Shown one piece after another: positions 24,594-33,110 of a DNA stretch of 64,000 nucleotides. Under the pieces are notes generated by a model. The model had not been told where the DNA came from, searched no databases, and saw only the letters and a program-made list of their open reading frames with translations. Both the position numbers and the translations under genes were made by a program. Each line of letters starts with the position of its first letter. The stretch's first letter is position 1. The stretch spans positions 1 through 64,000 of the forward strand of contig CAAETY010000145.1 in NCBI GenBank assembly GCA_900759105.1, in the 5' to 3' direction. This DNA comes from Peptococcaceae bacterium. GTDB taxonomy: Bacteria; Bacillota; Peptococcia; Peptococcales; Peptococcaceae.

Positions 24594-27338
24594 TTATTCG
24601 AGTTCTTTGAGAGCTGCCTGCACAACGTCTGGAGTTGCAGGCACTTGAGTAATACGAGCGCCGGTAGCGTTGAAGATTGCGTTGAGAATAGCTGGGTGAG
24701 GCGCATCAAGTGGAGCTTCACCGCACCCTGCAGCACCGTAAGGGCCGTTTGGACGTGGAGTTTCAACATAGTGAAGTTCGATATCGTCCGGAACGTCGTT
24801 TGGATATGGAATACCGCACTTGAGTAAGCTGGTATCTTTTTCGATGTCTTCGAAGTTTTCGGAGAGCGCCAAACCAATCCCTTGTGCCAAACCACCGTAG
24901 AAGCTACCGTCTACGAGGAGTTTGTTCATGATGGTACCAACGTCAGCCACGCAGGTGAACTTTTCAACTTTTACTTTACCGGTTTGGGTATCTACACAAA
25001 CTTCAGGCAAGAAGATGGTGTACATGTAAACACTGAATGGATCCCCTTGAGCGGTTGCTTGGTCGATTGGACGATCTGCGCAAGCAGTTGCAACCCATTG
25101 ACCGAGGTACTTAGTTTCGAGGCCGTCAGCAACCATTTCATCGTAAGTACGATAGGTGCCGTCTTCCTTCTTCATAGCAGCGAGGAGGTTTTCACAAGCC
25201 AAGCGGCAAGCATTACCGGTCATAACTTGGGAACGGGAACCACCGGCAGGACCGGAGTTAGGGGTAATCTTGGTGTCGTTCATAACGAGACGGATTTGGT
25301 CAGGGGTGAAGCCTGCTTCACGCAAGGTTTCGTGGGAGCTTACAACAGCACCCATGTCAGCGCCTTGACCGTGGTCTTCCCAAGATACATACATGGTTAC
25401 AGTACCGTCAGCGTTGAGTTCTGCATAAGCTTGAGAGCTGTCAACACCGTCAAGACCGCTGCCGTATACCCCGGTAGCAACCCCAATACCGTATTTGTAA
25501 CGACCGTCAGAAGCTGCGTTCTTTTCTGCTACGCGCTTCTTACCTGCTTCGTAGAGTGGACGTGCTTTTTGGAACATTTCTTCCAAGCAGTATACGTCAG
25601 GCTCGTAACCGGTAGGAATGGTGGAATGTTCGGATTCCTTGTAGCAGTTAAGTTCACGAATATCGAATGGATCCATGCCCATTTGATCCGCGAGAACGTC
25701 GATGGCAATTTCAGAGCCCATGAAGGATTGTGGAGAACCGTAACCACGGAACGCAGAACCCCAAGCATGGTTGGTGAATACTGTTTGGCTCTTATTGCGG
25801 ATGGATGGGATGTGATACCCAGCGCCCACAAATTGGCTCAAACGGTGGGTCAACAAGTCACCGAATTCGGAGTATGGACCGTGGTCCACATAGTTGTCGC
25901 CCCAAAGACCGAGGAGCTTACCGTTTTCGTCAGCTGCAAGCTTGATGTGCAAGAATGCAGGGGAACGCTTCCCGGTGTAGGTAATGTTTTGGTACATATT
26001 GAATACTAAGGAAACAGGACGTTTACAAACAAGTGCTGCAACCCCGAGGAGTGCTTCGTTGGTAGGGGAGAACTTGTAACCGAAGGTACCGCCGGTGTGG
26101 TTCTGAACAAGACGCAATTTTTCCATTGGAACGCCAATCCCGTCAGCAATCATAGGCATATGGAGATGGATACCGATGGACTTGGAGTGAATGGTCAACA
26201 TATCATCTTCGTCGATGTACGCATACCCGCAGTCAGGTTCGATTGCCAAGTGAGGTTGACGAGAGCAGTAGGATTCAATTTCAACCACGTTTGGTGCGCT
26301 GTCAAAGTCAAATTCAGGCCCCTTGATGCAGTTGGTTTCGTAGTAAGCGTTAGGGGTGCCGGGGTGGATTTCGATGGCATCTTCTGCGATAGCGTCCATT
26401 GCATTCATGTATGCAGGGAGTTCTTCGTAATCAACCTTTACAGCAGCCGCTGCAGCACGAGCGTGTGCTTCGGTGTCTGCTGCAACGATGGCAATAGCGT
26501 CACCGAATTGGAAGATTTTTTCATCGCAGAGGATTGGGCGGTCCCAACCGTCGCACTTGTTGTTCAAAGGAAGCATTACGAGACCGTTGATACGGTTTTT
26601 CCCAGGAACATCTTTTGCGGTGATGATTTTGAATACGCCAGGCATTTTTTCAGCTTCGGTGGTGTCAACGCCCTTTAAGAGTGCGTGACTTACTTCTGCT
26701 TGAACGAGTGCTAAGCGCAAGGTATCCTTAGGCATCTTTAATGCATCGTCAGCACCGAAGTCCCAAGTACCAGTAACTTTTTGTGCTGCGGAAGGACGGA
26801 TATATTTGGTACCAACGATGGAATCGCCGGTAGGCTTAAATACGAGGTCTTCCTTGGTGATTTCGCCACGGATTACGCGTGCTGCATCCATAACAGCATC
26901 GATAAGTGGCTTGTAACCGGTGCAACGGCAGAGGTTGCGGTTCATGTTAAACCAGTTACGAACTTCTTCACGGGTAGGATTTTGGTTTTGGTCCAAAAGA
27001 CCCTTTGCACTCATGATGAAACCAGGGGAGCAGAAGCCGCATTGTGCGCAGCCGTGCGCCATCCAAGCCACTTGCAATGGGTGCATGTCGCTTAAGGTAC
27101 CAATCCCTTCGATGGTGGTGATTTCAGCGTTGTCGCGAATGCGAGAAAGCTTGGTGATGCAGGAGCGGGTAACCTTACCGTCTACGATAACGTTACAAGC
27201 ACCGCAGTGCCCTTGACCGCAACCGATTTTACAACCGGTTAATAAGAGGCGTTCACGCAAAAAGCCGGCTAAAGTTTCGTCTTCTTCAACCAACACGGTG
27301 CGTGCTACGCCGTTGACAATAAATGTACGTTTAAGCAT
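24594..27338 (-). CDS. mop: Molybdenum hydroxylase, aldehyde oxidoreductase (Mop) type
   Basis: Single-chain xanthine-oxidase-family enzyme, 914 residues, without an FAD domain. Seen: plant-type [2Fe-2S] site with C40, C45, C48, C60; second [2Fe-2S] site with C100, C103, C137, C139. This spacing equals, by my recollection, that of the D. gigas aldehyde oxidoreductase. The molybdopterin part follows from ~residue 185, with the Gly-rich motif GPAGGSRSQ and the catalytic glutamate in GCGEAP (E874). It should hydroxylate an aldehyde or N-heterocycle using Mo-pterin cytosine dinucleotide. The substrate is unknown. AAGGAGG precedes the ATG. It leads the operon of accessory genes and faces the molybdate operon. 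Confidence 0.92.
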   Translation of the reverse strand: MLKRTFIVNGVARTVLVEEDETLAGFLRERLLLTGCKIGCGQGHCGACNVIVDGKVTRSCITKLSRIRDNAEITTIEGIGTLSDMHPLQVAWMAHGCAQCGFCSPGFIMSAKGLLDQNQNPTREEVRNWFNMNRNLCRCTGYKPLIDAVMDAARVIRGEITKEDLVFKPTGDSIVGTKYIRPSAAQKVTGTWDFGADDALKMPKDTLRLALVQAEVSHALLKGVDTTEAEKMPGVFKIITAKDVPGKNRINGLVMLPLNNKCDGWDRPILCDEKIFQFGDAIAIVAADTEAHARAAAAAVKVDYEELPAYMNAMDAIAEDAIEIHPGTPNAYYETNCIKGPEFDFDSAPNVVEIESYCSRQPHLAIEPDCGYAYIDEDDMLTIHSKSIGIHLHMPMIADGIGVPMEKLRLVQNHTGGTFGYKFSPTNEALLGVAALVCKRPVSLVFNMYQNITYTGKRSPAFLHIKLAADENGKLLGLWGDNYVDHGPYSEFGDLLTHRLSQFVGAGYHIPSIRNKSQTVFTNHAWGSAFRGYGSPQSFMGSEIAIDVLADQMGMDPFDIRELNCYKESEHSTIPTGYEPDVYCLEEMFQKARPLYEAGKKRVAEKNAASDGRYKYGIGVATGVYGSGLDGVDSSQAYAELNADGTVTMYVSWEDHGQGADMGAVVSSHETLREAGFTPDQIRLVMNDTKITPNSGPAGGSRSQVMTGNACRLACENLLAAMKKEDGTYRTYDEMVADGLETKYLGQWVATACADRPIDQATAQGDPFSVYMYTIFLPEVCVDTQTGKVKVEKFTCVADVGTIMNKLLVDGSFYGGLAQGIGLALSENFEDIEKDTSLLKCGIPYPNDVPDDIELHYVETPRPNGPYGAAGCGEAPLDAPHPAILNAIFNATGARITQVPATPDVVQAALKELE

Positions 27339-27366
27339 GTAGATAACCTCCTTGTTTTATCAAAAA

Positions 27367-27639
27367 TCAGTTTTCATCTTGTCTTAAACTTGTATGATTT
27401 CCGCAATCGTCGAAGTCCGGCCCTTTTCCGGTTAAGTCTTGCATACGAGTCAAACCGCGAGTGGTGTAGAACACCAACTCGGAGGTACTGCCGTCAAGGG
27501 CTTCGCCTGTCAAACGCAGAAAGTTTGCATTTTCGTAGTAAGAAATCGGAAGCTCACGGCGATAAACTTCGCCGGTATTGCGATCGCGCACTTCGACAGT
27601 AACGATGTCCGCTTCTATTTCAAACAATTTTTCTTCCAT
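27367..27639 (-). CDS. Small uncharacterised protein heading the Mo-hydroxylase operon
   Basis: I do not recognise this 90-residue protein. It has no membrane segment and one cysteine. The sequence suggests a small beta-rich domain: alternating hydrophobic residues in EIEADIVTVEVRDRNTGEVYRRELPISYYENANFLRLTGEALDG fall within two short stretches, followed by a polar acidic tail. The ATG at 27639 lies about 38 bases from the likely transcript start, and the mop gene begins 28 bases after its stop, so it is the first gene of the operon. It may be a chaperone, regulator or subunit for the hydroxylase; nothing in the sequence decides. Confidence 0.65.
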   Translation of the reverse strand: MEEKLFEIEADIVTVEVRDRNTGEVYRRELPISYYENANFLRLTGEALDGSTSELVFYTTRGLTRMQDLTGKGPDFDDCGNHTSLRQDEN

Positions 27640-27683
27640 AATTCTCACTTTCTTCTGAAATACACAAATATTCTCTCATTAAA

Positions 27684-27712
27684 ATGTTAGTCTCTAAAAG
27701 TGTTTCCGTCAA
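27684..27712 (-). promoter_or_regulatory. Promoter of the Mo-hydroxylase operon
   Basis: On the minus strand TTGACG, 17 bases, TAACAT, placed 45 bases before the first ATG. No other good match lies in the gap. Confidence 0.6.
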
Positions 27713-27802
27713 CTTACAAAGATTTGATAGTCGCACTGACACAGAACAGTGAAGTCCCCTTAAACACTATGTTTTTCATATTAAACCCCTTATAAAAATA
27801 CA

Positions 27803-27814
27803 TGTTATATAACA
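27803..27814. promoter_or_regulatory. Possible ModE-type operator in the divergent gap
   Basis: TGTTATATAACA is a perfect 12-base palindrome. It resembles the GTTATAT/ATATAAC half-sites of the E. coli ModE box, though without the wide spacer. It lies between the divergent Mo-hydroxylase and molybdate-uptake promoters, and a ModE-like DNA-binding domain is encoded in the plus-strand operon. Confidence 0.45.
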
Positions 27815-27820
27815 CACGAC

Positions 27821-27849
27821 TTGTATCCTGATACAAATCGTATTAGAAT
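27821..27849 (+). promoter_or_regulatory. modA promoter with overlapping operator
   Basis: TTGTAT, 17 bases, TAGAAT, about 54 bases upstream of the modA ATG. The -35 lies inside a perfect dyad, TTGTATC and GATACAA around two bases (27821-27836), and a further half-site GAATACAAG overlaps the -10 (27846-27854). A repressor bound here would block RNA polymerase. Confidence 0.55.
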
Positions 27850-27902
27850 ACAAGTAGCTCAATTTTGTTGAAATAGTGACACAAAAATTAAGGAGGGTTT
27901 GT

Positions 27903-28769
27903 ATGAAAAAGAAACTCGTTGCAATGATGCTTATGGGCAGTATGCTCATTCTCGTGATGACCGGTTGCGGTGGCGGTAACGCCGACAATGCGGCAAACTC
28001 TGCCTCTTCTGCGGCAGCAGAAACCGAAAAAACCGATCTCGTTGTTTTTGCAGCGGCATCTATGACCGAAACCTTGACCGAACTCAGCCAAGCATACATG
28101 AAGGAACACCCTGAAGTAAACGTGGTATTGAACTTCGATTCTTCCGGCACCTTGAAGACTCAAATTCAAGAAGGTGCGGATTGTGACGTCTTCATTTCCG
28201 CCGGTCAGTTACAAATGAACCAACTCGACATCACCGCCGATAAAGAAGTCAACACCGAAGGCTTGGACTTTGTCCTCGAAGACAGCCGTTTTGACATTCT
28301 CGAAAACAAGGTGGCCCTCGCTGTGCCTGAAGAAAACAAAAAGAACATCAATTCTTACGAAGACATGAAGGCTGCCCTCGAAAAGGGTGACGCTCTCCTT
28401 GCAATGGGGAATGCCGACGTGCCTGTTGGTCAATACACTCAAAAGATTTTGGCATTCTTGGGCTTAGATGAAACCGCCCTTGCCAATGCCGGCAACATCA
28501 CTTACGGTTCTAACGTAAAGGAAGTGACCACCCAAGTGAGCGAAGCGGTGGTTGACTGTGGGATTATCTATCAAACCGATGCTTACTCCGCAGGCTTAAA
28601 GACGGTGGCTACCGCCACCCCAGAAATGTGCGGTCAGGTCATCTACCCTGCTGCTGTTATTAAAACCAGCAAGCAAGCCGATGTTGCAAAAGATTTCTTG
28701 GCATTCTTGACCACCGATGACGCAGATGCTATTTTTGAAAAGGTGGGCTTCACTGCCATCAATAAATAA
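27903..28769 (+). CDS. modA: Molybdate ABC transporter, substrate-binding lipoprotein
   Basis: Captures molybdate (or tungstate) outside the membrane. Seen: lipoprotein signal with lysines and a hydrophobic run ending in the lipobox VMTGC, then an Ala/Ser-rich linker, and ModA features: LVVFAAASMTETL, FDSSGTLKTQIQEGADCDVFISA, and the later GNADVPVGQYTQKIL. At 288 residues it is normal. AAGGAGG precedes the ATG. First gene of the plus-strand operon; the supply route for the divergent Mo hydroxylase. Confidence 0.93.
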   Translation: MKKKLVAMMLMGSMLILVMTGCGGGNADNAANSASSAAAETEKTDLVVFAAASMTETLTELSQAYMKEHPEVNVVLNFDSSGTLKTQIQEGADCDVFISAGQLQMNQLDITADKEVNTEGLDFVLEDSRFDILENKVALAVPEENKKNINSYEDMKAALEKGDALLAMGNADVPVGQYTQKILAFLGLDETALANAGNITYGSNVKEVTTQVSEAVVDCGIIYQTDAYSAGLKTVATATPEMCGQVIYPAAVIKTSKQADVAKDFLAFLTTDDADAIFEKVGFTAINK

Positions 28770-28808
28770 TTCCTTAAAGATTCGTACCTTGAAGGGAGGA
28801 TGAGAATC

Positions 28809-29501
28809 ATGGATTGGTTCCCATTATGGAACTCGATGCGTATTGCAGCAATTAGTACGGTTATTATTTTCTTTGTGGGGATTTTCTCCGCCTACTATAT
28901 TGCAAAAACACCGCGAGTTGTGAAAGGGATTCTTGACGTGGTGCTCACCCTCCCTTTAGTTTTGCCTCCAACTGTTGTAGGGTATTTGCTCTTGCGTCTC
29001 CTTGGGCCAAATCGTGTGCTTGGTCGTTTTATGCTCGAAACCTTCGATATTAAAATGACGATGACATGGTGGGCAGCGATTTTTTCTACAACGGTGGTTA
29101 TTTTTCCGCTCATGTATCGCACGGCGCGTGGCGCTTTTGAGTCTTTTGACGAAAATTTGGCCTACGCCGGGCAAACCCTCGGACTGTCTAACAGCTACAT
29201 TTTTTGGCACATTCGCTTGCCGTATTGCAAGCAGGGGATTCTCGCCGGCACGGTATTGGCATTTGCCCGCGCGTTGGGCGAATTTGGTGCCACAAGCATG
29301 GTCTGCGGCTATACGCCGGGACGTACCGCCACCATTTCGACAACGGTGTATCAACTTTGGCGGATAAATGACAACGTGCTTGCCTTTAAGTGGGTGTTGG
29401 TCAATTTGGTGATTTCCTTTGTGGTACTGCTCGCGGTCAATTTACTGGAAAAAAAGCAACGCAATCCGAAGGTGCCTCGTCGCAGATTGGAGGATTCTTA
29501 A
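28809..29501 (+). CDS. modB: Molybdate ABC transporter permease
   Basis: Inner-membrane channel of the molybdate importer. Seen: about five hydrophobic segments and the ABC permease coupling loop ARTLGLSNSYIFWHIRLP-like sequence (here YAGQTLGLSNSYIFWHI) that docks on ModC, plus ARALGEFGATSMVCG. I start at the ATG at 28809, nine bases after AAGGGAGG; the ATG at 28800 directly abuts that site. Its stop is immediately followed by the modC start. Confidence 0.93.
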   Translation: MDWFPLWNSMRIAAISTVIIFFVGIFSAYYIAKTPRVVKGILDVVLTLPLVLPPTVVGYLLLRLLGPNRVLGRFMLETFDIKMTMTWWAAIFSTTVVIFPLMYRTARGAFESFDENLAYAGQTLGLSNSYIFWHIRLPYCKQGILAGTVLAFARALGEFGATSMVCGYTPGRTATISTTVYQLWRINDNVLAFKWVLVNLVISFVVLLAVNLLEKKQRNPKVPRRRLEDS

Positions 29502-30542
29502 ATGGCTATTCAATGTGATATCCACAAGAATTTTGGCAGTTTCCGTTTAGATTTGACCCTCGATGCCGCCAATGAGATGTGGGGGATTCTCGGTCCCTCC
29601 GGCTGCGGCAAGAGTATGACGTTAAAATGTATTGCCGGGGTGGTCAAGCCGGACAGCGGGCGCATTGTCTTGGACGACAAGGTGCTTTTTGACAGCAAGC
29701 AACGCATCAATTTGGCGCCGCAAGCGCGCCGCGTAGGCTTTTTGTTTCAAAACTACGCCCTTTTTCCGCAGATGACGGTGCGTGATAATATCCACATGGG
29801 GGCGCGCCGCGAAAAAAACACCGCCCTCCGCGAGAAACGTGTCGCAGAACTCATGGAACGCTTTGAAATCGCCGGACTTGGCAATCACTATCCGTCACAA
29901 ATTTCGGGTGGGCAACAGCAACGTACCGCTTTGGCGCGTATTTTGGTGTCCGATCCGGAAATTCTTTTATTGGATGAACCGTTTTCTGCCTTAGACACCC
30001 ATTTGCGTTTCCGTTTGGAGCGCGAACTCAGAGAGGTGGCACGGCGCTTTGGGAAAACGGTTTTTTTGGTATCTCACGATAGAAATGAGGTTTTTCGTTT
30101 AGCCGACAAAATCGCCATTATGAATAACGGCAAACTCGAGGTTTGCGGTGACAAGGGCGAGGTGTTCGATAATCCGTCTACCCGTCAGGGGGCGATTCTC
30201 ACCGGCTGCAAAAACATCTCCGATATCACGCCGCTGACGGCGAATCAGCTTTTCGCCAAGGATTGGGGTATTCGCCTTGAGGTAGCGGAAAACCCGGCCG
30301 GTTATCGAGCGGTGGGGATTCGTATGCACGACATCAGCTACGGTGATGGGCTAAACGCCGCCGTGTTTGAGGTGCTTGAAGAAATCGAAAACCCTTTCTG
30401 CTATACCGTGATGGTACGCGCAAAGGGCAATAAACACGCCTCCCCCATCGGTTGGGAGGTCGACAAGGCATTGTGGGAACGTATTCGTACGCCGGAGGTA
30501 CGTCTTCATCTGCCGTCCCAAAAAATCATGCTGTTACATTAA
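29502..30542 (+). CDS. modC: Molybdate ABC transporter ATP-binding protein
   Basis: Energises molybdate uptake. Seen: Walker A GPSGCGKS, Q-loop QNYALFPQM, signature ISGGQQQR, Walker B ILLLDEPFSALD, the switch histidine in LVSHD, and a C-terminal TOBE-like region of about 110 residues where molybdate may bind and regulate activity. Starts directly after the modB stop. The later genes follow after a 75-base gap with no clear terminator. Confidence 0.93.
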   Translation: MAIQCDIHKNFGSFRLDLTLDAANEMWGILGPSGCGKSMTLKCIAGVVKPDSGRIVLDDKVLFDSKQRINLAPQARRVGFLFQNYALFPQMTVRDNIHMGARREKNTALREKRVAELMERFEIAGLGNHYPSQISGGQQQRTALARILVSDPEILLLDEPFSALDTHLRFRLERELREVARRFGKTVFLVSHDRNEVFRLADKIAIMNNGKLEVCGDKGEVFDNPSTRQGAILTGCKNISDITPLTANQLFAKDWGIRLEVAENPAGYRAVGIRMHDISYGDGLNAAVFEVLEEIENPFCYTVMVRAKGNKHASPIGWEVDKALWERIRTPEVRLHLPSQKIMLLH

Positions 30543-30617
30543 GTCGTTTAGATTACTTTATACTATTACACTAAGATTAAAAAATTTACAATATGAGTCA
30601 TTAAGGAGATGACAACT

Positions 30618-31634
30618 ATGAAAAAAGTAAAAGTTCAAAACGCCATTGGGCAAGCATTATGCCATGATATTACGGCCATGTTTGACGGCTTCAAAGGCGC
30701 TTTATTTAAACGCGGTCATGTCATTTGCGAAGAAGATATTCCAAAGCTTTTGGACATTGGTAAGCAACATGTCTTTATTTGGGAAGACAATGCCGGTGAA
30801 ATCCATGAGGAAGATTGTGCCCGTCGTTTGAGCGAAATGACTACCGTGAGCGATGCTCATTACGGCAATATCTCCGAAGGCAAGGTGCAATTGATTGCCG
30901 ACGAACCGGGTATGTTCCGCATCGATACCGCACTTTTGGAAGAAATCAACCGCATCGGTGACATCACCATCTGCACCCTCCCCGACCACTATCCTGTCAA
31001 ACCGGGGCAAAAATTGGTGAGCATGCGCATTGTACCCCTTGTGACTCAAGAAAGCCAAATCGAAAAAGCCGAAGCTCTCACCAAGGGCAAGCAACTTTAC
31101 GATTTGCGTCCATATCAACAAAAGAAAGTCGGCGTGATCATCACCGGCTCCGAAATCTATCACGGCCGTATCAAGGATAAGTTTGAAACCGTGGCACGCG
31201 CAAAATTGGCACAGTATCCGTCTGAAATTGTAGGCGTTGCCATCTGCGACGACGATTTGGAGATGATTGTTTCCGAAGGCAAAAAGTTGCTTGATGCCGG
31301 CGCCGAGCTCCTTATTTTCTCCGGCGGGATGTCTGTCGATCCTGACGACCTCACACCGACTGCGATTCGCGCGTTGGGCGCCGATGTGATAAGCTACGGC
31401 GTGCCATCTCAACCGGGGAACATGACCCTCGTGGCATATCTCGGCGATGTGTCCTTGCTCGGGGTGCCGGGGGCTGCCATTAGCCGTCCAACCACCATGT
31501 TTGATGTGCTTTTGCCACAACTCTTTACCGGTGACAAACTCACCAAAGAGGATTTGGTGCGTTTAGGCGATGGCGGGCTTTGCCACATGTGCGACACCTG
31601 TCACTTCCCGAACTGCACCTTCGGTCGTTACTAA
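30618..31634 (+). CDS. MoeA/MogA-like molybdopterin-binding protein with a Cys-rich tail
   Basis: Seen: a MoCF-biosynthesis fold in the second half (VGVIITGSEIYHGRIKDKF, FSGGMSVDPDDLTPTAI, GVPGAAISRPTTMFDVLLP) typical of proteins that bind molybdopterin, but without the full MoeA domain set. The last 20 residues carry four cysteines (CHMCDTCHFPNC), a likely metal or cluster site. Proteins of this type commonly sit beside Mo hydroxylases and may help insert Mo or move the pterin. I start at the ATG at 30618 after AAGGAG; an ATG at 30609 abuts it. Confidence 0.82.
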   Translation: MKKVKVQNAIGQALCHDITAMFDGFKGALFKRGHVICEEDIPKLLDIGKQHVFIWEDNAGEIHEEDCARRLSEMTTVSDAHYGNISEGKVQLIADEPGMFRIDTALLEEINRIGDITICTLPDHYPVKPGQKLVSMRIVPLVTQESQIEKAEALTKGKQLYDLRPYQQKKVGVIITGSEIYHGRIKDKFETVARAKLAQYPSEIVGVAICDDDLEMIVSEGKKLLDAGAELLIFSGGMSVDPDDLTPTAIRALGADVISYGVPSQPGNMTLVAYLGDVSLLGVPGAAISRPTTMFDVLLPQLFTGDKLTKEDLVRLGDGGLCHMCDTCHFPNCTFGRY

Positions 31635-31658
31635 TATTAATAGAAGGGAGGATTTCCT

Positions 31659-32612
31659 TTGCTGGATACCTTTAACAGACCCATTACCTATCTGCGGGTC
31701 TCTGTGACTGATTTGTGCAATCAGCGCTGCCGCTACTGTATGCCGGAAGTCGGTGTATGCAAGCGTTCCCGCGAAGAAATGCTCACCGAGGACGAAATGA
31801 TTCGCGCCATCGAAACCGCCGCTTCGCTGGGCATCAAAAAAGTGCGTATCACCGGCGGTGAACCCCTTGTAAAACCTAACATTGTGCGCATTTGCGAGCG
31901 CACCGCTGCTGTCGAGGGCATCAACGAGGTCTGCGTAACCACCAACGGTGTGCGTTTGCTGGAATTAGCAAAACCGTTACGCGCCGCCGGAGTCAGTCGC
32001 ATCAATATCAGCCTAGACACCTTAATAGAAGACAAATTCTCCTATATCACGCGCCGCAACTATTTTAATGACGTCATGACGGGCATCGAGGCCGCCTTTT
32101 GTGCAGGCTTTGAGAAAATCAAGCTCAACTGCGTCTTGATTGGCGGTTTTAACGATGACGAAATCGCCGATTTTGTGGCGATTACAAAAGAGCACCCTAT
32201 CGATGTGCGTTTTATCGAACTCATGCCGATGTACGACAGCGGCGATTTTGGCGAGGCCGCGTATCTGCCGATTTCCGCCGTGACCGAACGCGTGCCCGAG
32301 CTTGTGCCGCTTGCCGCCGATGGGGGCGTGGCGCGCCGTTTCGCCTTGCCCGGAGCAAAAGGCGAGGTCGGGCTCATCAGTCCCTTGACCGACCATTTCT
32401 GCGACACCTGCAACCGTATTCGTCTCACCGCCGATGGCAAGCTCAAGCCTTGCCTTCATTCACCGATTGAAATCCCGATCAAGAGCTTAGACGATGCTGC
32501 CATGAAAGACGCCTTTGCAGAGGCAATTACCCGAAAACCCGCCCATCACCCGCTGCTTTCTAACGAACATCGCAGCGAAGCCGGGCGCAATATGAATCAG
32601 ATTGGAGGCTAA
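31659..32612 (+). CDS. moaA: GTP 3',8-cyclase MoaA
   Basis: Radical SAM enzyme that starts molybdopterin synthesis by converting GTP to 3',8-cyclo-GTP. Seen: N-terminal cluster C-x3-C-x2-C (DLCNQRCRYCMPE), GGEPLVKP, the C-terminal second cluster CDTCNRIRLTADGKLKPCL, and the terminal double glycine needed for activity. Start is TTG at 31659 after AGAAGGGAGG. Length 317 is normal. moaC follows after three bases. Confidence 0.96.
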   Translation: MLDTFNRPITYLRVSVTDLCNQRCRYCMPEVGVCKRSREEMLTEDEMIRAIETAASLGIKKVRITGGEPLVKPNIVRICERTAAVEGINEVCVTTNGVRLLELAKPLRAAGVSRINISLDTLIEDKFSYITRRNYFNDVMTGIEAAFCAGFEKIKLNCVLIGGFNDDEIADFVAITKEHPIDVRFIELMPMYDSGDFGEAAYLPISAVTERVPELVPLAADGGVARRFALPGAKGEVGLISPLTDHFCDTCNRIRLTADGKLKPCLHSPIEIPIKSLDDAAMKDAFAEAITRKPAHHPLLSNEHRSEAGRNMNQIGG

Positions 32613-32615
32613 GTG

Positions 32616-33110
32616 ATGCAACTAAACGAAGATTTTACCCATTTTGACGACGAAGGCCGTGCGCGCATGGTCAATGTCGGCGCAAAAGATATCACCAAAC
32701 GCACCGCCACCGCAGGCGCACGCGTACTCGTAAGCCCAGAAACCTACGCCTTGATTGAAAGCGGTGGTATGAAAAAGGGCGATGTGCTCACTGTGGCACA
32801 AATCGTCGGCATTATGGGCTCAAAACACACCAGCACCTTGATTCCGATGTGTCACCCCATTTTGATTGATGGGGTGAACCTCAGCCTTTCATTAAATAAG
32901 GAGCACTCGGCCGTAGAAATCGAAGCCACCGTCAGTTGCACCGGGCGCACCGGCGTAGAAATGGAAGCCCTCACCGCTGCAAGTGTGGCGGCACTCACCG
33001 TCTACGATATGTGCAAGGCGGTAGAAAAAGGCATGGTGATTACCGATGTGCGCTTGATTTCCAAAACAGGCGGTATTCACGGCGATTACACAAGGGAGGG
33101 TGAACAGTGA
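32616..33110 (+). CDS. moaC: Cyclic pyranopterin monophosphate synthase MoaC
   Basis: Converts the MoaA product to cyclic pyranopterin. Seen: MVNVGAKDITKRTA, the HTSTLIPMCHPI active-site motif, CTGRTGVEMEALTA and VSLISKTGG-like VRLISKTGG near the end. 164 residues from the ATG at 32616, which sits seven bases after GGAGG; a GTG one codon earlier is possible. Followed without gap by the Mog-MOSC gene (TGATG). Confidence 0.96.
   Translation: MQLNEDFTHFDDEGRARMVNVGAKDITKRTATAGARVLVSPETYALIESGGMKKGDVLTVAQIVGIMGSKHTSTLIPMCHPILIDGVNLSLSLNKEHSAVEIEATVSCTGRTGVEMEALTAASVAALTVYDMCKAVEKGMVITDVRLISKTGGIHGDYTREGEQ

Noticed and set aside
24882..26009. Open frame of 375 codons opposite the Mo hydroxylase
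   Set aside because: Shadow of the hydroxylase frame; composition odd for a protein and no ribosome site.
27649..27902. Molybdenum-cofactor riboswitch before modA or the hydroxylase operon
   Set aside because: The leaders (about 38 and 45 bases) are too short for that large RNA and none of its pairing pattern is visible.
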